DNA from: B1SED10-75 sp964636865
Lineage (GTDB): Bacteria > Bacillota > Dethiobacteria > DTU022 > PWGO01
Direction: 5' to 3'
Length of the DNA stretch: 64,000 nucleotides
Assembly (NCBI GenBank): GCA_964636865.1
Contig: CAZWVJ010000006.1
Span: forward strand, 1-64,000
Made by a program: the position numbers and the translations under genes. Shown one piece after another: positions 43,093-51,867 of the stretch (the first letter of the stretch is position 1; each line of letters begins with the position of its first letter). The notes under the pieces were generated by a model, which had not been told where the DNA came from, made no database searches, and saw only the letters and a list, made by a program, of their open reading frames with translations.

Positions 43093-43404
43093 ATGGATGG
43101 TATATTAATGTTTACTGCAAAAAATGAACAGAAAGAATCTGAAAATCACCACAACAAAAACAGCGGCCGCTGTAACCACTGCGGAAAAGAATTAATAGAA
43201 ACAGAAGCACATTCCAAAGTGGTTCGAGATGGCATTTCCACAGATTACATGGCATTACCTTTTATTTATCGCCGCAAGCAGCTGTGTGAAGTCTGTTTCA
43301 AATTTTTTAGCAAGAAAGAACGTTTGGATAGGGTTTTAGCTATTATTGGGCTTATCATAGTGATAACCCTGATTTTCTCGGTAATGCTTCCCGCATTTTT
43401 TTAA
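43093..43404 (+). CDS. Small zinc-ribbon membrane protein
   Basis: 103 residues on the plus strand, against the direction of its neighbours. CNHCGK at about 32-37 and CEVC at about 71-74 form a split zinc ribbon. Residues about 82-101 (AIIGLIIVITLIFSVMLPAF) form one transmembrane helix at the C-terminus. The family was not recognised. The ATG at 43093 or the one at 43108 may be used; ribosome sites are weak at both. A promoter with a consensus -35 upstream and the clean Cys pairs support it as real. Confidence 0.62.
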   Translation: MDGILMFTAKNEQKESENHHNKNSGRCNHCGKELIETEAHSKVVRDGISTDYMALPFIYRRKQLCEVCFKFFSKKERLDRVLAIIGLIIVITLIFSVMLPAFF

Positions 43405-43515
43405 TAAAACGGTTGCCGGTAATTTGCCCGGTTCTATTACTTCCCTCTCTCATTTAGGAGTCTGCGCCAGAGTGCTTTATTTTTTTACCCTAAGTCAGCT
43501 TGTTTATCCCTTTAA

Positions 43516-45258
43516 TTAGAAATTAAACAAGGTAAAACCAGAGTTCAGCAGCGATTGGGTATAAGAGTGCTCGGGTTGATGAATTATCCTGGAAGGGGTA
43601 GTTTCTTCAACAATGCGGCCGGCCTGCATTACACCGACTCGATCTCCGGCTCTGGCGGCCAATGCCAGGTCATGAGTAATCAGGAAAAGGGCAAAACCTC
43701 TTTCGTTCTGCAGATGCAACAGAAGCTTAATCACTTTGGCCTGAACACTTGCATCCAGTGAAGCGCTGGGCTCATCAGCAACGAGCAAGCGGGGCTCCAA
43801 AACCAAAGCCCGGGCTAATGCTACCCGCTGTAATTCTCCCCCACTCAGGTGATGGGGATATTCATTTAGAAAGTGGTCATTAGTAGGCAATTCCACCCAT
43901 TCCAAAGAGCGGCAAACAGCTTCCCGCCGGCTTTGTTCATCTCCTATTTTTTGAATAATCAGGGGTTCAGCTACCAACTCTGATACCGTCAAACGGTGAC
44001 TTAGAGCTTCGCCGGCATTCTGAAAGAGCATTTGCAAATCCCGGCTTAATTCTTTCTTTGCTCTGCCCTTGAAGCGCCGGAGTTCTGTCCCCTGAAAAAA
44101 CACTTCCCCTCGAAAAGGGGGATCTACACCGGCCAGGATACGCCCCAGAGTACTTTTCCCAGATCCGCTTTCTCCCACCAGGGCATAAACTTCTCCTTCT
44201 CTTAAATTTATATTTACACCGCTCACCGCCTCCAGATAAGACGATCCGCCGCTTTCGGATACGCCGTTATAACCATTCAGGCTGTATCGCTGGATTAACC
44301 CCTTCCCGCGAAGAATCTCAATCACCCCTCCCCGGTGGCAAGACAGATACCACCCGGAATTAACTTCAGCAGGAGCAGGTTGAGGGTGTTCCCGAACACA
44401 AACTTCTAAAGACTGAGTACAGCGAGGATGAAAAGGGCATCCGCCCGGACGTTCGCTTAAAGAAGGAAATTCTCCGCGAATACCCTGCAATTCCCTGGGG
44501 CCATCAAGAGTCGGATAGGCACGCACCAGGGAACGGGTATAGGGATGAAGAGGGGTTTGCAAAAAAGAACTAGTAGGCGCTTGTTCCAGGATAGAACCGC
44601 AATAAAGGACCGCAGTCTGAGAAGCCAGCCTGGCCACAGCTGATAGATCATGAGAAATGACCAGCACTGTCCTTTCCTCGCTTAATTCTTCCAATAAATC
44701 GAGAATTTCCGACTTGGTAAGGGCATCCAGGGAGGATACGGGTTCGTCAAGAATAAGAAGTTCCGGATCCGTAACCAGGGCCATAGCCAACAAGGCTTTT
44801 TGTACTTCACCTCCGCTGAGGGTGAAGGGATATCGATAAAAGAATGATTCCCCCAACCCAACACGGCTTAAAAGCCGGGCAGCTCTCTGATAAGCTTCTT
44901 CTTTTTGGTGGGGAAGTTCTTTCAGGGAAGGTTCCATAACCTGATCAATCAGGGGAATCATAGGAGTGAGCATCTCTCCGGACTGCTGCCTGACCATGGA
45001 AATGGAAGATCCCCGCACCTTTTCCCACTCCCGTGATGATTTATGCAATAACTCTTCACCCCTGAATTTAACCGAGCCTGTCACTCTGCCTGCAGACATT
45101 CCCATAACTGTAAGCGCCAGGGTGCTTTTTCCCGAACCGGATTCGCCCACTATCCCCCATCTCTCGCCTTTCTTCACGGACAAGTTCACCCCGTTCAAAA
45201 CAGGCAAGTTTCCATGAGAGGTGGGAACTTTTACGGTTAAGTCACTAATCTCCAGCAT
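43516..45258 (-). CDS. Oligopeptide/nickel-type ABC transporter, fused twin ATPase
   Basis: 580 residues containing two complete ABC ATPases, corresponding to separate DppD and DppF in most bacteria. First half: Walker A GESGSGKST near residue 40, signature LSGGEVQKA, Walker B LLILDEPVSSLD, and the DppD/OppD C-terminal Cys motif GGCPFHPRCTQSLEVC near 270-290. Second half: GESGSGKST, LSGGELQRVALARAL, LLVADEPSASLD. Powers import through the two permeases encoded upstream. Overlaps the upstream permease gene by 14 bases. Confidence 0.93.
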   Translation of the reverse strand: MLEISDLTVKVPTSHGNLPVLNGVNLSVKKGERWGIVGESGSGKSTLALTVMGMSAGRVTGSVKFRGEELLHKSSREWEKVRGSSISMVRQQSGEMLTPMIPLIDQVMEPSLKELPHQKEEAYQRAARLLSRVGLGESFFYRYPFTLSGGEVQKALLAMALVTDPELLILDEPVSSLDALTKSEILDLLEELSEERTVLVISHDLSAVARLASQTAVLYCGSILEQAPTSSFLQTPLHPYTRSLVRAYPTLDGPRELQGIRGEFPSLSERPGGCPFHPRCTQSLEVCVREHPQPAPAEVNSGWYLSCHRGGVIEILRGKGLIQRYSLNGYNGVSESGGSSYLEAVSGVNINLREGEVYALVGESGSGKSTLGRILAGVDPPFRGEVFFQGTELRRFKGRAKKELSRDLQMLFQNAGEALSHRLTVSELVAEPLIIQKIGDEQSRREAVCRSLEWVELPTNDHFLNEYPHHLSGGELQRVALARALVLEPRLLVADEPSASLDASVQAKVIKLLLHLQNERGFALFLITHDLALAARAGDRVGVMQAGRIVEETTPSRIIHQPEHSYTQSLLNSGFTLFNF

Positions 45259-46096
45259 AAGTCGGCCTCCTCAAACGCGGATCCAGAGCAGATTCCAAAG
45301 CGTAACCCACCAGGGCAAAAGCAATAATAGTAAAAGATATAGCCAGCGCCGGCGGTAGTAACCACCACAACCAGGCCTCGGTAAACATAAATTCCCGGGC
45401 ATAATGCAACATCAGCCCCCAGCTTTTCTGAGTAGGATCAAATATACCCAAAAAAGCCATTCCGGCCTCCATAAATACAGCCCGGCGCACCATCTGGACA
45501 AAATTAACCGCCAAAAGGGGGTAAAGCTCGGGGACCAGGTGACGGGCAGCCACATAACTATTGCCGGCGCCAAAATGCCGGGCAGCGGCTATATGCCCCT
45601 GTCCTCTTAAAGTAAGAACCTGCGCCCATATTATGCGGGCACCCGGGGGCCAAAACAGGAGGGAAAACAATGCTACCAAGGTAAATTCCCCCGGTTGCAC
45701 ATACGCCGCCACCAAAAGCACTACCAGGAATATGGGAATTACCAGCATGACATCCACCAGGCGCAGGATCAAACGCTCTGCCCAGCCCCGGAAAATACCG
45801 GCTATTAACCCTATACAAAGACTGATCAGGGTAGCAAATAAAGCAGACAGGGTGCCCACCATTAAAGTGGTGCGAGCACCGTAAAGCAGTTCGCTAAAAA
45901 TGTCCTGCCCTACTTCATTAGTGCCCAGCAAGTGAGATAAAGAGGGAGAACTCAACGGCTCAGCAACGTAAGCAAAAGGATCATAGGGTGCCAGCCAGGC
46001 AGCACCAACAGCTGCTACTGCCAGCAAACCGATCATATAGAGGCCTTTGCGGCCCATGCAGTCTTTCTTAAGTTCGTTCCAATAATTGACGTGCAT
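45245..46096 (-). CDS. ABC transporter permease, DppC type
   Basis: 283 residues, about six membrane helices. N-terminal OppC region followed by the conserved LLGTNEVGQDIFSELLYGAR segment and the EAA loop in ARHFGAGNSYVAARHLVP. Forms the membrane channel with the DppB-type partner. ATG preceded by GAGGGA; overlaps the upstream permease gene by 29 bases. Confidence 0.93.
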   Translation of the reverse strand: MHVNYWNELKKDCMGRKGLYMIGLLAVAAVGAAWLAPYDPFAYVAEPLSSPSLSHLLGTNEVGQDIFSELLYGARTTLMVGTLSALFATLISLCIGLIAGIFRGWAERLILRLVDVMLVIPIFLVVLLVAAYVQPGEFTLVALFSLLFWPPGARIIWAQVLTLRGQGHIAAARHFGAGNSYVAARHLVPELYPLLAVNFVQMVRRAVFMEAGMAFLGIFDPTQKSWGLMLHYAREFMFTEAWLWWLLPPALAISFTIIAFALVGYALESALDPRLRRPTYAGD

Positions 46097-47054
46097 CTTT
46101 TTCCCTCAATCTGGGATCAATTTTTTGAGAACCCCAATCAGCCAAAAAGTTAAAAAGTAACACACAGACGGTGATCAAGAGCAAACAACCATGTATGGTA
46201 GGATAATCATGATACTGCACAGCCACGTAAAACAGGTGCCCTAATCCGGGATAAGCAAAAACAATTTCTACAAAGAGCACCCCGGTAAACAACAACCCCA
46301 CACTCATTCCCAAACGGGTAATAACCGGAGACAAAGCCCCTCTAGCTGCATGCCTGTAGCGAACCAAGCGGTCTCTTAAGCCTTTGCTCCTGGCTGTAAA
46401 AACATAAGGTTTCCCTTTTACATTAATGAGGGCACTCCTCATAAGCAAAAAATTCCGCGGCAGCTGCCCCAGGGTTAAAGTTAAAGCAGGTAAAAAAAGG
46501 TGCCGGGAAATATCCGCCAGGCGGGCCAATCCGGTATAATCCATGTGCGGGGAAGCTCCCCCGGAGATAGGAAATAAAGGCAGAAAAAAACCCAATAATA
46601 GCAAGAGCAAAATGCCCAATACAAATCCCGGCATACCGTTTAGTAACATAACCAGCACCATGGAAACCCGATCAAATTTCAATCCCCGCCTCCAGGCAGA
46701 TTCCACTCCCCAAATGATGCCCAGCACCCCCGAAACTAAAAGGGAAGTAACAACCAGCATAAGCGTCCAGGGCAGAGCACCTAAGAGCACCTGGGAAACA
46801 GGAGCGCGGAAATAGTAGGAATAACCCAAATCTCCTTGGAAAAGGTTTGAAAAGTAAACCACAAATTGTTCCCCTATTGGCTTATCCAGGCCGTATCTTT
46901 CCAGCAGGTAAGATTCCATCTGCGGAGTCATCTCCACCAGCGCGCCTCCGTACATAGCCGAAAGGGGATCCCCGGGCATGAGACGGGGAATAATAAAGTT
47001 CAATATGAGTATAATTAGCAGAGCCAGGGCATAATCTCCGATACGTCTTCTCAA
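46068..47054 (-). CDS. ABC transporter permease, DppB type
   Basis: 328 residues. N-terminal helix then FIIPRLMPGDPLSAMYGG, the family opening, and LDKPIGEQFVVYFSNLFQGDLGYSY. EAA loop region: TARSKGLRDRLVRYRHAARG. TTG start with GGAGA 9 bases upstream. Cotranscribed with the solute-binding protein and the ATPase. Confidence 0.93.
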   Translation of the reverse strand: MRRRIGDYALALLIILILNFIIPRLMPGDPLSAMYGGALVEMTPQMESYLLERYGLDKPIGEQFVVYFSNLFQGDLGYSYYFRAPVSQVLLGALPWTLMLVVTSLLVSGVLGIIWGVESAWRRGLKFDRVSMVLVMLLNGMPGFVLGILLLLLLGFFLPLFPISGGASPHMDYTGLARLADISRHLFLPALTLTLGQLPRNFLLMRSALINVKGKPYVFTARSKGLRDRLVRYRHAARGALSPVITRLGMSVGLLFTGVLFVEIVFAYPGLGHLFYVAVQYHDYPTIHGCLLLITVCVLLFNFLADWGSQKIDPRLREKDARQLLERT

Positions 47055-47138
47055 CTCCGCAAATCTCCTTTCTTCCGAGGTCTACCGGTTATTCAGCTTT
47101 TATTTATTTTTCCGGAATTTAACTGTAATTTAAAGCTT

Positions 47139-48716
47139 CTACCCCTCATCTACCAAAGCCATCTTATTCAAGGGGAGGGGGGTGCCCACACCTATTCCGT
47201 CCCTGGTAAAAAACCAATCCACCGTCTCGTCATAAGCAAAATACCAGGTAGGGTAATGTAAGGTGTAGGAAGGTATTTCTTCGGCAAAAATGCGCTGCAT
47301 CTCTTCTGCAAGTTCTTTCCTTTTTGATAAATCCATCTCCCTGGCCTGGCTTTGCAGCGCTTCTTTAAGGGGAGGATAATCATAACGGGTATTCAAATGG
47401 GGAGAAGCTTTCCCTAACATAAACCTCCAAAATATTTCCGGATCTCCTCCCAGGCCGCCATGAGCAGTAATAGCCATGTCATAATTCCAATCCCTTATAC
47501 GATTATCAACCACGTTTCTTTCGGCACTCCTGGTTTCTATCTTAAGCCCTAACTCTTCCAGTTGCCCGGCCACTATTTCGGCTTCCCGGGAATAATCCGC
47601 CGCAGTTAAAAGCTCCAAGGACAAGGGCTCTCCATCTTCATCTTCGAATTCTTCACCCCGGAAGGAATAGCCCATTTCTTCAATCATACGGCGAGCTTTT
47701 TCCATATTTTGCTCATAGTCCGGAAGAGCATCTTCACCGGCAAACCAATAGCTGTCAGGGGAAATCATGCCCGGGCTTCCGGGAATTCCGTGGCCACGCA
47801 AAGCTCTTTCCACCAGGTTCTCCAGGTCTATTGCCCGCGCTACCGCCTGTCGAAATTCTAATTGGTCAAAAGGCTCCCGGGTATGGTTAAACATAAGTTT
47901 CAGGTTAAAGTCGTGCTCCCCCTGGACCACTTCATAACCTGCATTTTCCAGAGTTTCTTTTGCTTCAGCTTCTACCATTGCATAATTTACATCGCCCCGC
48001 TGCAATGCCAAATGAGGATCGCTTACTTTAATGAACATTAATTGCTCTACCAGAGGCTCACCCAGATAATACTCCGGATTTGCCTCGTAACGATAAAGTC
48101 CCTCTTCTCTCCGGTATTTTTCCAGTTCGTAGGGTCCTGTACCTATCGCTGCTTCCGCAGTAGTAAATTCTTCCGGTTCATCCACTTCTTCCCATATATG
48201 GCGCGGCAGAATAGGCATTACTCCCGCCACATTATTCAAAAAAGGTGCATAAGGTTCTTCCAGGTATATTTTAACTGTGTGCTCATCCAATTTTTCAATA
48301 TCTTTAATTTTCTCTATTTGCGCCCAATGCGAGGGATGCTTCTCATAATACTCGTAGGTAAAAACCACATCTGCGGCAGAAAAAGATTCCCCATCATGCC
48401 AATTTACTCCTTCCCTAAGACTAAAGGTATAGCTAAGTTCATCTTCCGCAAAAGACCAATCTTTGGCCAGGGCCTCAGTAAAACCCTCGCTGTCTTTCCA
48501 TACCAGTGTATCAAATAGGTAAGACAGGCGAAGATATCCCGGACCCCGGGGATAAGAAGTATAAGGCGTAGGGTAACCCCAATCACCGTCTTCATCGCCG
48601 ATAATATAGGTTTCGGCAGAAGTATCTTCCGCAGGCGAACTTGAACAGGATATTCCTGTAACTGCCAGAACAACAATTAATAATGTGGCCAGGCCGATTA
48701 CAAGTTTGTTTTTCAT
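47139..48716 (-). CDS. ABC transporter solute-binding lipoprotein (SBP family 5)
   Basis: 525 residues from the ATG at 48716 (AAGGAG 11 bases upstream; a GTG four codons earlier is too close to the site). The signal peptide covers residues 1-22 or so and ends in TGISC; the Cys would be lipidated, though Gly at -3 is less usual than Leu. Family 5 features: LSYTFSLREGVNWHDGESFSAADVVFTY and IGTGPYELEKY. The ligand may be a peptide, nickel or another chelate; the sequence does not decide. The mature protein is strongly acidic. Confidence 0.92.
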   Translation of the reverse strand: MKNKLVIGLATLLIVVLAVTGISCSSSPAEDTSAETYIIGDEDGDWGYPTPYTSYPRGPGYLRLSYLFDTLVWKDSEGFTEALAKDWSFAEDELSYTFSLREGVNWHDGESFSAADVVFTYEYYEKHPSHWAQIEKIKDIEKLDEHTVKIYLEEPYAPFLNNVAGVMPILPRHIWEEVDEPEEFTTAEAAIGTGPYELEKYRREEGLYRYEANPEYYLGEPLVEQLMFIKVSDPHLALQRGDVNYAMVEAEAKETLENAGYEVVQGEHDFNLKLMFNHTREPFDQLEFRQAVARAIDLENLVERALRGHGIPGSPGMISPDSYWFAGEDALPDYEQNMEKARRMIEEMGYSFRGEEFEDEDGEPLSLELLTAADYSREAEIVAGQLEELGLKIETRSAERNVVDNRIRDWNYDMAITAHGGLGGDPEIFWRFMLGKASPHLNTRYDYPPLKEALQSQAREMDLSKRKELAEEMQRIFAEEIPSYTLHYPTWYFAYDETVDWFFTRDGIGVGTPLPLNKMALVDEG

Positions 48717-48788
48717 TATAAACTTCACTCCTTCATAGTTTGTTCAAGGGGATCCGGCAGCCTCAAAATCCCGGTAACTTAAAAAAAT

Positions 48789-49382
48789 CTAAATGCAGTC
48801 CGGGCAAGCAAATTTGCCCTGCTTAACCCTTGCCCTTGGTTCCATAACTCCTTCTCCACAAAAAGCACACTGAATAGTTTCAAAAATGCGTGCTTTGGGA
48901 GGTATATCCAGCGGAACTGTTTGCACTTCCATAATATTTTCCAGGGGTTCCTGAAGCATTTTATCAGTGAGCTGTTGGTGCAGTTCCTGAAACCGGCGTT
49001 TCTCTTCCGGTGAAACCTCCTCCGTAAAAACTATTTTCCTTAATTCCGCCCACTCCGGTGGCGCTAAATTATTAAGGGCATCATACTTTAAAACACACCG
49101 TATCCCTTTATCCCGGCTTCTTACTCCAAAAGTAAAAGCTTGTTTTCCCAAGTCACGGTAAATAAAATTACCTTTGCCAAAAGTACAACCGGTGAGCACT
49201 TGCACAGCATCAGCACCGCAAGCATCAGTTTCTACTATGGCCACCAATTCCTCGTCTTCTGATCTTTCTTGGTCCAAGCGCTTAAGGGCTTCCTGGGCAG
49301 CTCGGTAACCCATGGCTAATCCCGGGCATGTGTGCCCATGAAAATCTACAACTTTTTCCCACGGAGACATTTCATTACACAA
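48789..49382 (-). CDS. FmdE family protein with C-terminal zinc ribbon
   Basis: 197 residues. The FmdE domain (about 1-145) has VVDFHGHTCPGLAMGYRAA and VETDACGADAVQVLTGCTFG, with conserved His and Cys likely binding metal. C-terminal CAFCGE...CPDC is a zinc ribbon. First seen beside tungsten formylmethanofuran dehydrogenase in archaea; in bacteria it occurs near molybdenum/tungsten enzymes or metal transport, with no proven activity. TTG start supported by GGAGG 7 bases upstream. It is 72 bases upstream of the transporter lipoprotein, pointing to a metal-related role for that system (inference). Confidence 0.88.
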   Translation of the reverse strand: MCNEMSPWEKVVDFHGHTCPGLAMGYRAAQEALKRLDQERSEDEELVAIVETDACGADAVQVLTGCTFGKGNFIYRDLGKQAFTFGVRSRDKGIRCVLKYDALNNLAPPEWAELRKIVFTEEVSPEEKRRFQELHQQLTDKMLQEPLENIMEVQTVPLDIPPKARIFETIQCAFCGEGVMEPRARVKQGKFACPDCI

Positions 49383-49399
49383 GTCGATTCCTCCTTATC

Positions 49400-49455
49400 A
49401 ATTAACAATTGTTTAAGCAACTAATTAGTGTTACTTTTCTTTAATATCGTAACAC
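49400..49455 (-). promoter_or_regulatory. Palindromes in the fmdE leader (possible operator)
   Basis: A near-palindrome TTAACAATTGTTTAA (about 49402-49416) and a 7-bp inverted repeat GTGTTAC/GTAACAC (49428-49434 and 49449-49455) lie just upstream of the fmdE ribosome site. Either could be a repressor site or leader stem. No confident promoter hexamers were found beside them. Confidence 0.35.
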
Positions 49456-49555
49456 ATATTGAGCAAAAACAAAAGTTTTTTATCATTTTTTTATTAACTT
49501 TTTTATTAACGAAAAAGATTTTGCTCACAGCGATATATTTTTCAGCACCAAACAC

Positions 49556-49594
49556 AAAAATCCCCTTTATTAATACGTAATAAAGGGGATTTTT
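49556..49594. terminator. Strong bidirectional terminator after fba
   Basis: Perfect 17-bp inverted repeat, AAAAATCCCCTTTATTA, loop ATACG, then its complement ending in TTTTT. T-runs on both strands. It closes the fba transcript. Confidence 0.92.
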
Positions 49595-49624
49595 GCACAT
49601 TTTTTGCAAATATTATCCTAAATT

Positions 49625-50554
49625 TTAAGCCTTATTTTCGCAGCCTAAAACATTAATAATTTTATGTTTTACTACCTCACTAATAGCCTCTCGAGCGGGG
49701 CGAAGATACTTTCGCGGGTCAAAGTCGCCGGGATTTTCACCCATATGCTCTCTGATCTTGGCCGTAAATGCAAGCCGTAGATCGGTATCAATATTTATTT
49801 TGCAAACAGCCATCTGCGACGCTTTTCTCAACATATCCTCCGGAACCCCTTGAGCGCCGGATATATTGCCGCCATATTTGTTTATCTTCTCCACATACTC
49901 AGGCATTACCGAAGAAGCGCCATGTAACACTATAGGGAAGCCCGGCACTCTTTTCTGAATTTCCTCCAGAATATCGAACCGAAGTGTTGGTTCTCCCTTA
50001 AATTTATAAGCCCCGTGACTGGTACCTATAGCTATGGCCAGGGAATCTACCCCGGTTCTTTCCACAAATTCTTGCACTTCATCAGGGTCAGTAAATAAAG
50101 CATCTTCTTCAGAAACATTAACCGCATCTTCAATACCGGCCAGGCGCCCCAGCTCTCCTTCCACTACTACACCCCTTTCATGGGCATAGTCTACTACCCT
50201 TTTGGTTATTTCAATATTTTCTTCAAACGAATAATGTGAACCATCGATCATGACAGAGGAAAAACCGCCATCAATAACCGCTTTGCATATCTCGAAACTT
50301 TCTCCGTGATCCAGATGTAAGCATACAGGCAAGTTCGTTTCTTCCAGGGCTGCTTCCACCAGCTTCATCAAATAAGTGTGGTTGGCATACTTCCTAGCTC
50401 CCGCCGAAACTTGCAAAATTAACGGCGCATTTAATTCCTTGGCCGACTCGGTGATACCCTGGATAATTTCCATGTTATTCACATTAAATGCTCCAATAGC
50501 GTAACCACCATCATAAGCCTTTTTGAACATTTCTTCTGAATTAACAATGGGCAT
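49625..50554 (-). CDS. fba: Class II fructose-bisphosphate aldolase
   Basis: Zinc-dependent glycolytic/gluconeogenic aldolase. 309 residues. YAIGAFNVNNMEII, VCLHLDHGESFEI (catalytic Asp and zinc His), VEGELGRLAGIED, AIAIGTSHGAYKF (zinc His), IVLHGASSV (zinc His) and KINIDTDLRLAF are intact. AAAAGGAG upstream of the ATG. Flanked by a 267-base gap upstream and a strong terminator downstream, so monocistronic. Confidence 0.96.
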   Translation of the reverse strand: MPIVNSEEMFKKAYDGGYAIGAFNVNNMEIIQGITESAKELNAPLILQVSAGARKYANHTYLMKLVEAALEETNLPVCLHLDHGESFEICKAVIDGGFSSVMIDGSHYSFEENIEITKRVVDYAHERGVVVEGELGRLAGIEDAVNVSEEDALFTDPDEVQEFVERTGVDSLAIAIGTSHGAYKFKGEPTLRFDILEEIQKRVPGFPIVLHGASSVMPEYVEKINKYGGNISGAQGVPEDMLRKASQMAVCKINIDTDLRLAFTAKIREHMGENPGDFDPRKYLRPAREAISEVVKHKIINVLGCENKA

Positions 50555-50821
50555 GATTATCAGCTCCTTTTAATATAATATCTTCATATTCAAAACTATA
50601 ATGTAAAATTTTGACCTCTTTTTCTTCTTTTCATACTTTAATCATAAGTACTGGCTGTTTAATTTTCAACCATTTCTCACAATCTGTCCGTAAGCCTACA
50701 ATTTATTAACCCTGACACTGCAATCGCTATTATATATTCCAATTTCAAAAGGAGAGGATTCCATGTTATATTTTTGATAATTGGCCTTCTGAAATTAATA
50801 TTAACTCATTTAAGTTAATCT

Positions 50822-51238
50822 TTAACGGTTTATATTTCTTTTAATATCTTTTACTTCATAGTAAATATAAAATAATAACAAGATAATTTCCAGGTATATT
50901 CTAAAAAGAATTATAACGATGAGAGCGCCAAGAGGAGCAAATATCAAGGCAGCAATAAAATTTCCCCAGTTGCCATAAGGGCCAAGGGCAGCACCCAGGG
51001 CACTTATAATTATAGCCAGAGCCGCAAGTCCAATGCCCACAACCCCCAGGATGAAAACCACCCGGATTACATTGGGGGTAACCATTTCCTTTATGTCAAA
51101 ATCAAACAAGGAAGTAAAAAATTTTTTGCTTCCCGGCTCTGAAGCCGAGAATTCACCCGGTTTACTATCAGAAACGCCGCAAGTCGGACAAAAAGTTTCA
51201 TCCGGAAACTCTTCATTACATTTACTGCAGTAAGCCAC
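50822..51238 (-). CDS. Zinc-ribbon DUF4282 membrane protein
   Basis: 138 residues. An N-terminal zinc ribbon (CSKCNEEFPDETFCPTCG) is followed by a linker and the DUF4282 region: FFTSLFDFDIKEMVTPNVIR and two to three membrane helices (about 60-80, 93-125). Function unknown. I chose the GTG at 51236-51238 because GGAGG is 7 bases upstream; a TTG two codons earlier is too close to it. Confidence 0.8.
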   Translation of the reverse strand: MAYCSKCNEEFPDETFCPTCGVSDSKPGEFSASEPGSKKFFTSLFDFDIKEMVTPNVIRVVFILGVVGIGLAALAIIISALGAALGPYGNWGNFIAALIFAPLGALIVIILFRIYLEIILLLFYIYYEVKDIKRNINR

Positions 51239-51391
51239 TGTCAAACCTCCCCTTAAATTCTATTATCGTTTCTTTTATTTCCCCGAGCAATTATAGTTAT
51301 GAAAAAAATTATTTTTCCATCAGTTATAGATTTTTTAATATCTTATCAGTTGATTCCTCTTCTCTGTGTTATTATACAAACCCTTTTTCTT

Positions 51392-51550
51392 CTAATAAAT
51401 TAAGACATGAAAAATAACAATTATTACTATACTACTGGAAAAGCTGCCAGATGGATATTTATATGTCAAGACGACACCAATGGGAAAATGAAGTAAAAGA
51501 CTACCAAATACTAAAATACTATATGCTAACCCCGCATTTGAATCCATCAT
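51392..51550 (-). CDS. Possible small membrane protein
   Basis: A 52-residue reading frame beginning MMDSNAGLAYSILVFGSLLL and continuing as two hydrophobic stretches separated by KYPSGS. It resembles a two-helix membrane protein in composition, but there is no convincing ribosome site and the sequence is very AT-rich, so it may be chance. The flanking gap 51239-51633 holds nothing else I can support. Confidence 0.25.
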   Translation of the reverse strand: MMDSNAGLAYSILVFGSLLLHFPIGVVLTYKYPSGSFSSSIVIIVIFHVLIY

Positions 51551-51633
51551 AGGGCTAAAAAAAGAAGAACTCGTGGACAAAAGTTTTTCGGAAATAATAG
51601 TAGAAGAACAACTACAAACAAATAAAATAAGTA

Positions 51634-51804
51634 TTAATGGAGAGGATAAAAAGGCATACCTTTGGTGTTTCCAAAATACTGGAACATTTTGGTACTTCCA
51701 CAATCATTGCATACAACGTTTAGCCCTTTTTCTTTTTCTGCAACAGTCGCCCTTACCTCTTTTGTTTGGCGGCAATCCTCACAAATAAAATCATAAACAG
51801 GCAT
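51634..51804 (-). CDS. FmdB family zinc-ribbon protein
   Basis: A 56-residue protein starting MPVYDFICEDCRQTKEV, with a second pair in VVCNDCGSTKMFQYFG: a four-Cys zinc ribbon of the FmdB/CxxC_CxxC_SSSS type, putative regulatory protein of unknown target. The ATG at 51804 has GGAGGT 6 bases upstream; the frame extends further upstream but without a start site. Confidence 0.85.
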   Translation of the reverse strand: MPVYDFICEDCRQTKEVRATVAEKEKGLNVVCNDCGSTKMFQYFGNTKGMPFYPLH

Positions 51805-51867
51805 ACAACAACCTCCTTTGATTTTAATAATTATCCACGAACCAAACATTTTAAAAAGCAGCGCTTG

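Noticed and set aside
49383..49555. Molybdenum cofactor riboswitch upstream of fmdE
   Set aside because: The gap is short and AT-rich and lacks the multi-stem architecture of that class.
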